Origin: CAYJBH01 sp964370825
Lineage (GTDB): Bacteria; Bacillota; Clostridia; Oscillospirales; Ruminococcaceae
DNA: 64,000 nucleotides
Direction of reading: 5' to 3'
Assembly (NCBI GenBank): GCA_964370825.1
Contig: CAYJKY010000010.1
Location: 1-64,000 of the forward strand
Positions 24,717-33,831 of this stretch are shown piece after piece (positions within the stretch are counted from its first letter, which is position 1; each line of letters opens with the position of its first letter). Made by a program: the position numbers and the translations under genes. The notes under the pieces were generated by a model. It had not been told where the DNA came from and made no database searches. It was given only the letters and a program-made list of their open reading frames with translations.

Positions 24717-26132
24717 GTGAGAAGCAGACAATGTGTAAATAGCACTGCATTTCGGTCGAAATGGTGGATTAAAATACTACCGGCGATCGCTTTGGTTTTG
24801 TCGTTTTCAGCCTGCAATGATGTTGTTCCTCAGGTGCTTTCTGCCGAGGCTGAACAACATCCAATAGTTGTTGCGTATGATGCTTCACAGGGTACAAATC
24901 CGTATCTGTCTGACTCTCAGGTCACACATCAGCTAAGTAGTCTTCTGTTCACAAGACTTTATTTTTTGGATGAAAAGCTTTCTCCCACACCACAGCTGGC
25001 ATCCTCCATTTCTTCGTATGATGGTAACTCGGTTTATAAACTCAGTATTGTTGAAGATACCTTTGAGGACGGAACACCTATAACATTACAGGATGTGGAA
25101 GCATCGATAATAGCCGCAATGGGCAGTAGTCGTTATATTGAAAGGCTAAAAAACATTGATGTCGTGGTAATAGAAGAAGATGCACTTAGGATAACCTTGC
25201 ACGAACCGGATGCATTTTTTCCGTTATTGTTGACCATGCCGATTTTGCATGCATCGGACACCTCTGCGGATTTCCCGATTGCTTCGGGAGATTATGGTAT
25301 GACAGGAAGTCGCTTATATTTAAGGGATGAGGCTAACGATTCCGATGTTCGAGAAATACAGCTTGTTGATTTGTCCTTGCCGGGAACTCTGACGGATGCA
25401 TTAAATGCGGGAACTGTATCGCTTGCTGACACAACCTTTCTTCCCGACTTTGTTCCAATGTCTAATCTTGGTTACAGTGTCTACCCCACTACCTCCATGC
25501 TGTTTATCGGCTTTTCTGATGTTGGCTTCACAACCTCTGAGCGCAGAGCAGTATCATCACTTATACCTCGTACCGACATTATACACGACATATTCTTTAA
25601 TGTTGGATTTGAAAGCATAGGAATAATTTCTCCCGCATATGATTTTTGTGATGACGTTGAATTGACTTCTTCCGGAAGAGTTGAACAGGAGTACACCTTG
25701 CTTTACAATGCGCAAACCGCCGCAAGGGACTCTGTTGTTGCACTCATGACATCTGCATTCGCCAAGGAAGGCGTTACACTTAAAACGGTTTCGGCAGATA
25801 GCGTGGAACAATTTGACGAGTTGTTGTTACTTGGCGAATATGATCTATATCTCGGCGAAATATTGCTACCTGAAAACCTTGACTTCTCATATTTTTTTAA
25901 TGAGAGTTCACCCGGATATATTGATAACTTGTCACAGCGGTTGAGTGATGCGTATATCGACATGAAAAGCACCGGGAACACATACGAATTTTGTGAAGTA
26001 TTTGTCGAAGAACAACCGATCGCGCCTATAATTTTTCGTGGAGGAACCCTTTATCATGCCGAATGGTTGACAGGATTAACACCAAGAAACGAAAACCCGT
26101 ATTTCAATTTTTTTGAGGTAGTTTATGATTAA
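24717..26132 (+). CDS. Family 5 (oligopeptide-type) solute-binding lipoprotein
   Basis: The 471-residue product has a signal peptide with lipobox SFSAC (Cys 33) and the periplasmic-binding family 5 layout: LSSLLFTRLYFLDEKLSPTPQLASS, then FEDGTPITLQDVEASI. It should bind a peptide-like ligand at the cell surface, but no permease or ATPase is adjacent. The start is unusual: an ATG at 24699 lies between the -35 and -10, so it cannot be transcribed from this promoter. The first usable in-frame codon is GTG 24717, practically at the expected transcript 5' end, implying near-leaderless initiation. The stop overlaps the Asp23 gene by 8 bases. Confidence 0.75.
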   Translation: MRSRQCVNSTAFRSKWWIKILPAIALVLSFSACNDVVPQVLSAEAEQHPIVVAYDASQGTNPYLSDSQVTHQLSSLLFTRLYFLDEKLSPTPQLASSISSYDGNSVYKLSIVEDTFEDGTPITLQDVEASIIAAMGSSRYIERLKNIDVVVIEEDALRITLHEPDAFFPLLLTMPILHASDTSADFPIASGDYGMTGSRLYLRDEANDSDVREIQLVDLSLPGTLTDALNAGTVSLADTTFLPDFVPMSNLGYSVYPTTSMLFIGFSDVGFTTSERRAVSSLIPRTDIIHDIFFNVGFESIGIISPAYDFCDDVELTSSGRVEQEYTLLYNAQTAARDSVVALMTSAFAKEGVTLKTVSADSVEQFDELLLLGEYDLYLGEILLPENLDFSYFFNESSPGYIDNLSQRLSDAYIDMKSTGNTYEFCEVFVEEQPIAPIIFRGGTLYHAEWLTGLTPRNENPYFNFFEVVYD

Positions 26133-26478
26133 AATATATAACTCTAAGGGCAGTATCAGAATTACCGGTGCGTACCTTGCGGCACTTTCCGGTATTGCGG
26201 CTCAAAGTTGTTTCGGAGTTGCAGACATGGCAGATGCCGATACAGGCGACACCTTGAAGTCAATAGTTTTCGGTAAAAACTATACCGACAAGGGCGTCAA
26301 GGTGGTGGAGTCAAATGGTAAACTTTTTATTGAACTTCATATCACTGTAATCTACGGATTAAACATCTCAGCCATAGTAAAAAGCATAATAAACAAGGTC
26401 AGATATACCATAGAACAGGCAACAGATTTAACCGTTGAAGAGGTTAATGTCGTGGTAGAAAACGTTAAAGACGAGTAA
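26125..26478 (+). CDS. Asp23/Gls24 family envelope-stress protein
   Basis: The 117-residue protein matches Asp23/Gls24: an N-terminal GSIRITGAYLAALSGIAAQS and a C-terminal VNVVVENVK. In Bacillus the homologue YloU lies just before yloV (fakA) and recG, the same order as here. The family is membrane-associated and linked to cell-envelope homeostasis; the molecular role is unknown. It starts 8 bases inside the preceding lipoprotein gene, so translation is coupled. It is followed by fakA after 29 bases. Confidence 0.88.
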   Translation: MIKIYNSKGSIRITGAYLAALSGIAAQSCFGVADMADADTGDTLKSIVFGKNYTDKGVKVVESNGKLFIELHITVIYGLNISAIVKSIINKVRYTIEQATDLTVEEVNVVVENVKDE

Positions 26479-26507
26479 GCTCAAACAAAGAAAGGACATT
26501 CATAACA

Positions 26508-28187
26508 ATGACTGAGATTAACGGGCAGACTTTATGCCGCGCAATGATATCCGGTGCTAACTGCATTCAAAATTATCGTAGTGAAGTGGATGAACTGAAT
26601 GTATTTCCTGTGCCGGACGGAGACACCGGCACCAATATGAGTATGACCATCTCTGCGGCTTCAAGAGAACTTGAGACGCTGTCGGAGGATTGCAGTGTAG
26701 AGGATGTGTCGAAAACAGCTGCCTCTGCCATGCTCAGGGGAGCACGTGGAAATTCCGGCGTTATTCTTTCTCTACTCTACCGCGGATTTTCTAAATCACT
26801 TGTCGGAAAAACTTCTATGACGAGCGACGATTTAAAATCTGCTCTCGCTTCAGGTGTTTCTGCAGCATACAAGGCTGTTATGAAGCCAACCGAAGGTACC
26901 ATGTTGACGGTAGCGAGGGTTGCGAGTGAGAAGATTTCAACAATCGAGACCGACAACGTCGTAGAGCTGTTTGGTGAACTTTGTCGGTATTCCGAGGAGG
27001 CGCTTGCAGAGACACCGGAGCAGCTTCCGGTACTTAAAAAGGCCGGTGTAGTGGATGCTGGTGGAAAGGGGCTTACCCTCATTTTCGAAGGTATGAGAAA
27101 GGTTATCTCGGGCGAAGGATTTTGTACAAAAGAGCAAAAAGAACAAAAGGCGGCATCTGCTGTTGTCGGCAAGGGGGTTTTCGCCGACGAGCTTTTTGAG
27201 GAAAGCGATTTCGGCTATTGTACCGAATTTATAATTAATAAAGAGGAGAATGCGTCTACCGAAAAGCTGAGTGCATTTCTCGGAACCATAGGCGACAGCA
27301 TCGTTGTCGTCGAGGACGATGAAATTATTAAGGTTCATGTCCATACAGACGATCCCGGAAAGGCTCTTTCTCACGCAATAGGACATGGAAACCTTACCAG
27401 AATAAAGATTGAAAACATGAGCGAACAGTATGAAAGTCGCCAACAGCAGGGCAAAGGGCTTGCAAAACAGGTGAAATCCGAGCTTGATGATACTGCAACC
27501 TATAAATATATCGCCGTAGACCCGGAGCGTGAGTATGGATTTGTTGCGGTTGCTGCCGGAGAAGGACTGCAAAATCTTTTTAACGAGTTTGGCGTCGATG
27601 CCATCGTCACCGGCGGTCAAACAATGAACCCATCTACCGACGATATACTCGGAGCGGCACAATCGGTTCCCGCAAAAAACATTTTTATTTTACCAAATAA
27701 TAAAAACATAATTCTAGCCGCCGAGCAGGCAAAAAAACTTGCAGACCGAAACTTGATAGTGTTACCTACAAGATCGATTCCCCAAGGTATTTCAGCAATA
27801 TTAAGCTTCGACCCTGAGGCAGCACCCGAACAAAACGCCACCGAAATGCTTTTAGCAGCCGAGGCGGTTTCTACAGGTCAGATAACATTTGCTGCAAGAG
27901 ACAGTGATTTTGATGGACACAAGATAAAAAAAGGTGAAATACTAGCCCTGTTAAACGGAAAACTTGCGCACACCGGTGCTGATGTTTCTACACAGCTGTC
28001 ACGGTTGGTTAAAGGCATGGTAAAGAAAAACAGCAGTTTCTTCACACTTATAGCCGGTTCTGACATATCACAAGAGGAAGCTGAGGCAAGCTTTAATGCT
28101 ATAACCGAAAAACTTCCTAAAACTATTGAGTCTAGCTTAATAATGGGAGGACAACCGGTTTACTACTATATTCTTTCGGTGGAATAA
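26508..28187 (+). CDS. fakA: Fatty acid kinase catalytic subunit FakA (DAK2/YloV)
   Basis: FakA phosphorylates fatty acids held by FakB proteins to give acyl-phosphate for phospholipid synthesis. The 559-residue length is usual. The N-terminal DhaL domain shows the nucleotide/metal motif FPVPDGDTGTNM (about 30-41) and an RGARGNSGVILS loop (about 83-94). The middle has the FakA-specific ADELFEESDFGYCTEFI, and the C-terminal part contains GGQTMNPSTDDI. GAAAGGA lies upstream of ATG. The stop shares a base with the recG start (TAATG). No fakB is in the window, so the FakB partner is encoded elsewhere. Confidence 0.93.
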   Translation: MTEINGQTLCRAMISGANCIQNYRSEVDELNVFPVPDGDTGTNMSMTISAASRELETLSEDCSVEDVSKTAASAMLRGARGNSGVILSLLYRGFSKSLVGKTSMTSDDLKSALASGVSAAYKAVMKPTEGTMLTVARVASEKISTIETDNVVELFGELCRYSEEALAETPEQLPVLKKAGVVDAGGKGLTLIFEGMRKVISGEGFCTKEQKEQKAASAVVGKGVFADELFEESDFGYCTEFIINKEENASTEKLSAFLGTIGDSIVVVEDDEIIKVHVHTDDPGKALSHAIGHGNLTRIKIENMSEQYESRQQQGKGLAKQVKSELDDTATYKYIAVDPEREYGFVAVAAGEGLQNLFNEFGVDAIVTGGQTMNPSTDDILGAAQSVPAKNIFILPNNKNIILAAEQAKKLADRNLIVLPTRSIPQGISAILSFDPEAAPEQNATEMLLAAEAVSTGQITFAARDSDFDGHKIKKGEILALLNGKLAHTGADVSTQLSRLVKGMVKKNSSFFTLIAGSDISQEEAEASFNAITEKLPKTIESSLIMGGQPVYYYILSVE

Positions 28188-30235
28188 TGAACGTTAAGGT
28201 TCTAAAAGGTGTAGGGGAAAAAAGTTTTGCAAAACTTCAAAAACTCGGAATTAGTACGGTTGAAGATCTTTTGCACCACTACCCCAGAGGCTATATCGAT
28301 TATACCTGCATCACACCACTCCGAAATGCTGAGTCTAACACAAACCTTGTACTCTGCCTTACCATATTAAAAAAACACCCGCCACGCAGAATTGCCGGCG
28401 GGCGTACCCTTTTTAAGATTGACACTGCCGAATTTTCTGGAGAAGACGATTGTTCAGGCGATGTTGAGATTATATATTTTAACAATCGTTTCGCCTACGA
28501 TTCATTACAGGAGGGCGAAGAATATCTCTTTCACGGGAGAATTACCCAAAACGGATTCATTCAAAAGTCCATGATTTCCCCGATATATATATCACCTTCA
28601 AAGGCTTTGCCTATATCCCCTATCTACCCGTTAACATCGGGAATAACCTCCAAGTACCTTTCCAAACTAATTAAATCCGCTATAGCCGGATATTCCAAAG
28701 TTTTCATTAAAGAATTTTTGCCGGAAAATATTATAAACCGCTATAGCTTAATAGGTAGGAACGATGCTGTTGTTGGAGTACACTGTCCCAAAGTAATGAC
28801 CGATGTGGCAGATGCAAAGCAACGCCTGATTTTTGATGAACTTCTGTGTCTACAGCTCGGACTTTCCAGGCTTAAAGATGAGGAGCGACGGATAAGTTGT
28901 GCCCCTATGGGTGATGTTGACCTAAATCCTTTTTTTAATCTACTACCTTTTAAGCCGACGAATGCGCAACACAGGGCGGTAAAGGATATAACCGATGACC
29001 TGCAAAAATCCACACCACAAAATAGGCTTTTACAGGGTGATGTAGGTAGTGGTAAGACCGTTGTTGCCGCCGCCGCTGCATACTTCGCAGCACAAAACGG
29101 ATATAAAACTGCACTGATGGCACCTACCGAGTTACTTTGTAATCAGCATTATAAAACACTTTCGAACCTGTTAAATGATACCGGCATAGACGTTTTGTTG
29201 CTTAGCGGTTCGATTAAGGGTAGAGACCGAAAGGTATTACTCGCAAGACTTAAGGAGGAAAAGCCCTGTGTTTTAGTAGCAACTTCAGCCGTCTTGTCAG
29301 AGCCGGTAGAGTTTGATAAACTTGGGCTTTGTATCGTGGACGAACAGCATCGATTTGGTGTAAAACAGCGCTCACGCTTATTTACCAAGGCGGACAATCC
29401 ACATGTGCTCGTAATGAGTGCCACACCCATCCCCCGAACACTTGCACTGTTAATCTACGGAGATCTTGATATCTCGGTACTGGACGAGCTCCCCAAGGGC
29501 AGAATAGCAATAAAAACAAGGATGACCGATAGCTCAAAAAGGGGTAGAATGTTCGGGTTTTTAGATGATGAAATAAAAAAAGGAAGACAGATATACATTG
29601 TCTGCCCGGTAATTGATGAGAATGAGGAAGGATTGCAGGATGTCGAGAGCTATTACCGAGATATTGCCTCGGTGTTATTGCCGTCAAGAAGGATAGGACT
29701 GTTACACGGAAAGCAGTCTGCCGCACTAAAGTCGGATGTTATGAAGAGTTTTGCGCAGGGCGAGATTGATGTTCTTTGTACTACAACGGTAGTAGAGGTA
29801 GGCGTAGATGTTCCAAATGCTACCGTCATGGTTATTGAAAATGCCGAACAATTCGGACTCGCAACATTACATCAGCTCAGAGGGAGGGTCGGACGAGGAA
29901 GTGAGGAAAGTTGGTGCTTTCTTGTTAGCGACAGCAAATCCGATAAGACATTAGAACGGCTGCATAGGGTTGTGGAAACTACAGACGGATATCAACTGGC
30001 AAAGTATGACCTCGAAACACGAGGCCCCGGAAATTTCTTTGGAAGTCAACAACATGGACTCCCTCCTCTGACGGTGGCAAGCCTTGCCGAGGACGTGAGT
30101 ATTCTCGAAAAAAGTACCGATGCGGCTAACAGAATTTTAGCAACTGATCCCGAATTAAAAACATCAGAGTTCTCAGCACTGGCTGATGAGGTTGCGAAAA
30201 TGTATACAAAATTTGGTGATTCTACAAAAAATTAA
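28187..30235 (+). CDS. recG: ATP-dependent DNA helicase RecG
   Basis: RecG remodels stalled replication forks and branched recombination intermediates. The 682-residue protein has an N-terminal wedge/OB domain. Helicase motifs follow: QGDVGSGKT (Walker A, about 282-290), DEQHRFG (about 384), MSATPIPRT, and the TRG-type C-terminal hairpin region ending in GPGNFFGSQQHG. It begins at a TAATG overlap with fakA and is probably the last gene of the operon, since a new promoter lies 43 bases downstream. Completeness and motif order make this assignment firm. Confidence 0.97.
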   Translation: MNVKVLKGVGEKSFAKLQKLGISTVEDLLHHYPRGYIDYTCITPLRNAESNTNLVLCLTILKKHPPRRIAGGRTLFKIDTAEFSGEDDCSGDVEIIYFNNRFAYDSLQEGEEYLFHGRITQNGFIQKSMISPIYISPSKALPISPIYPLTSGITSKYLSKLIKSAIAGYSKVFIKEFLPENIINRYSLIGRNDAVVGVHCPKVMTDVADAKQRLIFDELLCLQLGLSRLKDEERRISCAPMGDVDLNPFFNLLPFKPTNAQHRAVKDITDDLQKSTPQNRLLQGDVGSGKTVVAAAAAYFAAQNGYKTALMAPTELLCNQHYKTLSNLLNDTGIDVLLLSGSIKGRDRKVLLARLKEEKPCVLVATSAVLSEPVEFDKLGLCIVDEQHRFGVKQRSRLFTKADNPHVLVMSATPIPRTLALLIYGDLDISVLDELPKGRIAIKTRMTDSSKRGRMFGFLDDEIKKGRQIYIVCPVIDENEEGLQDVESYYRDIASVLLPSRRIGLLHGKQSAALKSDVMKSFAQGEIDVLCTTTVVEVGVDVPNATVMVIENAEQFGLATLHQLRGRVGRGSEESWCFLVSDSKSDKTLERLHRVVETTDGYQLAKYDLETRGPGNFFGSQQHGLPPLTVASLAEDVSILEKSTDAANRILATDPELKTSEFSALADEVAKMYTKFGDSTKN

Positions 30236-30277
30236 TAAATCTACAATAAAACCCTCATAGTGAATATCTCACCTATA

Positions 30278-30306
30278 TTGACAAAAAATACTATATGTGG
30301 TAGAAT
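30278..30306 (+). promoter_or_regulatory. Sigma-A promoter of the DUF3048/aroQ operon
   Basis: TTGACA, a 17-base spacer and TAGAAT. Transcription should start near 30313, leaving about 26 untranslated bases before the TTG start. Confidence 0.8.
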
Positions 30307-30338
30307 ATTATGAGTGATATCAATTTTATGGATTCAAT

Positions 30339-31496
30339 TTGAAGAGAAGATTTTTCGCTATAATAGCGGCGGTTTTATCTGTTGCAATGGTTTTATCCGC
30401 TTGTTCGCAACAGCCGGGTAGCGTTAGCGTGTTATCAACTCCATCGACTTCATCCACTCCCGACAGCTCCGAGCCGATAACGTCTGAGCCGTCATCCTCG
30501 CAAGTTACCTCAACCCCGGAGGAGGACGTCACTTCACTGATTAATCCCTATAACGGAATGTATGTGGATGAAAAGTTTGATGAGACTATGCGACCGATTG
30601 CGATAATGGTTAACAACATAAAACAATCTCTTCCGCAAAAAGGGCTTACCGAGGCCGACATTGTTTATGAAGTCGTAACCGAAGGTGGTATCACAAGATT
30701 GATGGCAATCTATTCGGATGGATTTAATCTTCCAACAATAGGTCCGGTTCGCAGTGCGAGGGATCAGCACATACAGCTAATGCTTCCTTACCAACCGTTG
30801 TATCTACACATTGGAGCCAGTTCACCGGCTGAAGATATGCTTGAACTTTATCAGTACGCAAATCGTGGTATAGATGGGTACGTTTTCTCAGACTCGATCT
30901 GGTATGATGAGGAGCGAGCCGAAATTTTATCACAAACATATACTAACGTTGATGAACACTGTTGGTTCACCGACGGTGAATCATTGAAAGGAGTGGTTGA
31001 TGAATTTAAATTCGATGCAAACTTATTAGAGCAACCTGACCCTATTTTCAACTTTCTTCCACCGGAGGAGGAGCGAACGCCTGAAATACCGGTCGACAGC
31101 TTTAATGTAAAATTTAGCGACTATTCAACATCAAGTTTCGAATATAATTCTGAGCTGGGAAAATATGAAAAGTCAATCTACGGCGAGCCTCAGATTGATG
31201 CGAACAATGGCGAACAACTTTCATACAAAAATGTTATCGTTTTATTTACATCCATAACAACCTATCCCGATGGAATACTTGCTGACGTAGGTTATGACTT
31301 TGGAGGGATAGGATACTATTTTTCTAACGGAGGTTATGAGCGTATACGATGGTTAAAAGGGGCACCTGAACAACCATTGCAGATTGTAAGCAGTGATGGT
31401 AGAGAAATACCGGTATCAATCAATCCTGGCAACAGCTATGTAGCCGTCGTAGATCTTTCCCATTTCCCAACCTTTGCAGAGTTTGAAAAGTCATAG
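30339..31496 (+). CDS. DUF3048 (YerB-like) lipoprotein, first of three
   Basis: The 385-residue lipoprotein (MVLSAC lipobox, Cys 22) has a Ser/Thr/Pro-rich linker, then DUF3048: PIAIMVNNIKQSLPQKGLTEADIVYEVVTEGGITRLMAIYSD and GPVRSARDQHIQL. Its C-terminal half (DUF3048_C) ends in RWLKGAPEQPLQIV...GNSYVAVVDLS. The family includes Bacillus YerB; its function is unknown. The start is TTG, needed to include the basic signal-peptide end KRR, and has no ribosome site. A four-codon ATG...TGA minicistron at 30328 overlaps the TTG and may feed ribosomes to it. The two following genes are paralogues. Confidence 0.82.
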   Translation: MKRRFFAIIAAVLSVAMVLSACSQQPGSVSVLSTPSTSSTPDSSEPITSEPSSSQVTSTPEEDVTSLINPYNGMYVDEKFDETMRPIAIMVNNIKQSLPQKGLTEADIVYEVVTEGGITRLMAIYSDGFNLPTIGPVRSARDQHIQLMLPYQPLYLHIGASSPAEDMLELYQYANRGIDGYVFSDSIWYDEERAEILSQTYTNVDEHCWFTDGESLKGVVDEFKFDANLLEQPDPIFNFLPPEEERTPEIPVDSFNVKFSDYSTSSFEYNSELGKYEKSIYGEPQIDANNGEQLSYKNVIVLFTSITTYPDGILADVGYDFGGIGYYFSNGGYERIRWLKGAPEQPLQIVSSDGREIPVSINPGNSYVAVVDLSHFPTFAEFEKS

Positions 31497-31533
31497 TCAA
31501 AGTTTATATAGATAACTATAGAGGAGAATTTTA

Positions 31534-32733
31534 ATGAAGAAGATACTTTTAATCATACTTAGCATGTTTATATTGGCAACAAGCCTTGCGGCATGTAGTG
31601 AAGCTCCTGCCTCGGAGGTAACCGATCCGGCCTCTGTTTCACAATCACAGAGTGAGGAGCCGGAACCGGAACCCGAGCCAGAGCCAGAACCTGAGCCAGA
31701 ACCCGAGCCATACTATCCCAGCCCTCTTACAGGTGAGGAAAAAGATGCGGACTATCCGATAGACCAGCGTGTTGTTGCAGTTATGGTTAACAACCGTGTA
31801 GATGGACTGCCACACTCCGGTGTAAGTGAAGCTTCGGTATGTTACGAGATGGTTACAGAGGGTGGTATCACCCGTTATATGTTGGTATATGACGATTACA
31901 CAACAATTCCGGAAATCGGTCCGGTACGTTCGGCACGCCATGGACATGTTCAGTTTATGTTGCCGCTCAATGCCATATATGTTCATGATGGCGGAAGTAC
32001 TCCTGCCATGGAGATGCTCAGTGTTTATGACTGGTCAAATGGCGATGTAAATCCCGGCGGTGCAACCTATCGTCGCAGTCGCCCAGGTTATTCATATGAC
32101 GAAACCGAATATACCAATGCCGAGTTATTAACCGCCGAGTTAGAAAAAGACACTTATAATACAGTAGGCGCACCACCTGCACCTATTACCCTGCATGGCT
32201 TTGTGAACTACAACGAAGCTCCGGTTCTTCCAACCGATGGTAGTGCACTTCAGATATCCTGGAAATTCTCAGCTTCCTATGATGGATACTTTGAATATAA
32301 TGCGACTACAAATGAGTATGAAAAGAGCCAGTTTGGTCAAAAACTTATCGACGAAAACAATGGTGAAGCATTCGCCTATGAAAACCTTTTATTGCTATAC
32401 ACAGTAATTGAACCACATGGTGACGGTTCCAGCCCAATTGTTGAGATTGATCTTGACAGTGGTGGTGTAGGATACTACTTCTATGGTGGTCAGTATCAGG
32501 AAATCAGATGGATGAAAAGAGGAGCGTCTGCTCCCTTAGAAATCTATACAGCCGATGGTGATATGGGTGTTCCACTTAATGTAGGAAAGACATATATCGC
32601 TGTTATCGGTCTTGACCAACATGACTCCTTCCAGATAAGCGGAGCTGATGGCACTAATACCCTTGATGCAAATACCAACGCAGATGCAGATGCCGCAGCA
32701 AATGAAACGGATGCGGATGAAGTTACTGAGTAA
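31534..32733 (+). CDS. DUF3048 (YerB-like) lipoprotein, second of three
   Basis: The 399-residue lipoprotein (lipobox SLAAC, Cys 21) carries a linker of about ten Glu-Pro dipeptides after a Ser/Glu-rich stretch, likely a rigid spacer through the wall. DUF3048 follows: VVAVMVNNRVDGLPHSGVSEASVCYEMVTEGGITRYMLVYDD, then GPVRSARHGHVQFM. It ends with an Asp/Ala/Thr-rich tail unlike its two paralogues. GAGGAGA precedes ATG. It keeps all segments conserved in the first copy. The function is unknown; surface location is well supported. Confidence 0.85.
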   Translation: MKKILLIILSMFILATSLAACSEAPASEVTDPASVSQSQSEEPEPEPEPEPEPEPEPEPYYPSPLTGEEKDADYPIDQRVVAVMVNNRVDGLPHSGVSEASVCYEMVTEGGITRYMLVYDDYTTIPEIGPVRSARHGHVQFMLPLNAIYVHDGGSTPAMEMLSVYDWSNGDVNPGGATYRRSRPGYSYDETEYTNAELLTAELEKDTYNTVGAPPAPITLHGFVNYNEAPVLPTDGSALQISWKFSASYDGYFEYNATTNEYEKSQFGQKLIDENNGEAFAYENLLLLYTVIEPHGDGSSPIVEIDLDSGGVGYYFYGGQYQEIRWMKRGASAPLEIYTADGDMGVPLNVGKTYIAVIGLDQHDSFQISGADGTNTLDANTNADADAAANETDADEVTE

Positions 32734-32734
32734 T

Positions 32735-33829
32735 ATGAAAAATAACAGACACAGCATTAAATTAAAAGTGGTATTGCTTTCTGCGATGCTGTGTCTCGTT
32801 GTGTCCTGTAGTTCCAAGGATGATAGCGGTTTGGTATCATCCTCAACTGCTATTCCGCAGGTGGTTGCCTCGGCGTCTCTTTCCACACCGGAAATAGAGC
32901 AACACGAGATAAATCCCCTAACCGGTTTAGCTCCTATAACAGGCCAACAGGAGGGCACTCGACCCATAGCAATCATGGTTGGTAATATTCAAAAATCAAT
33001 GCCGCAGGCAGGCATTGCATCTGCAGACGTAATCTATGAAACAGAAATCGAGGCAGGACTAACTGCAATGATGGCATTATACTCTGACCCCGCTGCAATA
33101 ATAGCCGCAGGGCCGGTGACCTTGTTGCGCTACCAATTTGCCGAACTTGCCATGGCACAAAACGCAATACTAGTTCACATCGATTCCAACAGCTATGCCA
33201 ACGATTTGTTAAATTATTTCGGATATCAAAACATCGACGGGATGTATACCGGCACCACCACATTCAACCTTGACCTGCCTCGTTCACGTGAAAACGGCAA
33301 CGAGAACAGCTGGTACACAAGTAGCACCTTAATTTCTACCGGAATTGCAAATAATGCTATCTCTCCGATAGGAGGTTATAATCCAATATTCAACTTTGCG
33401 TTGGAAGGTGAGAGTGTAAATGATGACTTTGCGGGTGTGGCCTCATCTTCGGTTAATTTTTCCTTTTCGACGGTAACCTCAGCAGAGTTTAAATATAATT
33501 CTACTAATATGCAGTATGATAAATACTATGCCGGCACTCAGCAGATGGACGACATTGCGCAGACTCAACTCAGCTTTGACAACCTTGTTATTTTGTTTTG
33601 TGATACTGCTCTACAACCTGATAATCTAACCACAAGTTTTGTGCTAACTCAGGGTGAAGGTGTGTATATAAACGGCGGTAAATCTCGCGAGATTAAATGG
33701 CAGAAGGGTGCTCCGGATGACCAACTTAGGTTAATGGATGAAAATAATGAAGATATATTAATCCACACCGGAAAAACCTATATAGCTTTTGTATCTAACA
33801 CTCAAATAGAAAGCTTGGTGATTGCATAA
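32735..33829 (+). CDS. DUF3048 (YerB-like) lipoprotein, third and most diverged
   Basis: The 364-residue lipoprotein (lipobox VVSCS, Cys 25) begins one base after the previous stop with no separate strong ribosome site, so it is probably coupled. DUF3048 is recognisable: PIAIMVGNIQKSMPQAGIASADVIYETEIEAGLTAMMALYSD. However, the GPVRSAR motif of the other copies has become GPVTLLRYQFAELA, losing the conserved SAR core. Loss of that segment suggests changed activity. It is followed after two bases by aroQ. The start at 32735 is preferred over an in-frame ATG at 32717 because it gives a normal signal peptide. Confidence 0.82.
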   Translation: MKNNRHSIKLKVVLLSAMLCLVVSCSSKDDSGLVSSSTAIPQVVASASLSTPEIEQHEINPLTGLAPITGQQEGTRPIAIMVGNIQKSMPQAGIASADVIYETEIEAGLTAMMALYSDPAAIIAAGPVTLLRYQFAELAMAQNAILVHIDSNSYANDLLNYFGYQNIDGMYTGTTTFNLDLPRSRENGNENSWYTSSTLISTGIANNAISPIGGYNPIFNFALEGESVNDDFAGVASSSVNFSFSTVTSAEFKYNSTNMQYDKYYAGTQQMDDIAQTQLSFDNLVILFCDTALQPDNLTTSFVLTQGEGVYINGGKSREIKWQKGAPDDQLRLMDENNEDILIHTGKTYIAFVSNTQIESLVIA

Positions 33830-33831
33830 AA

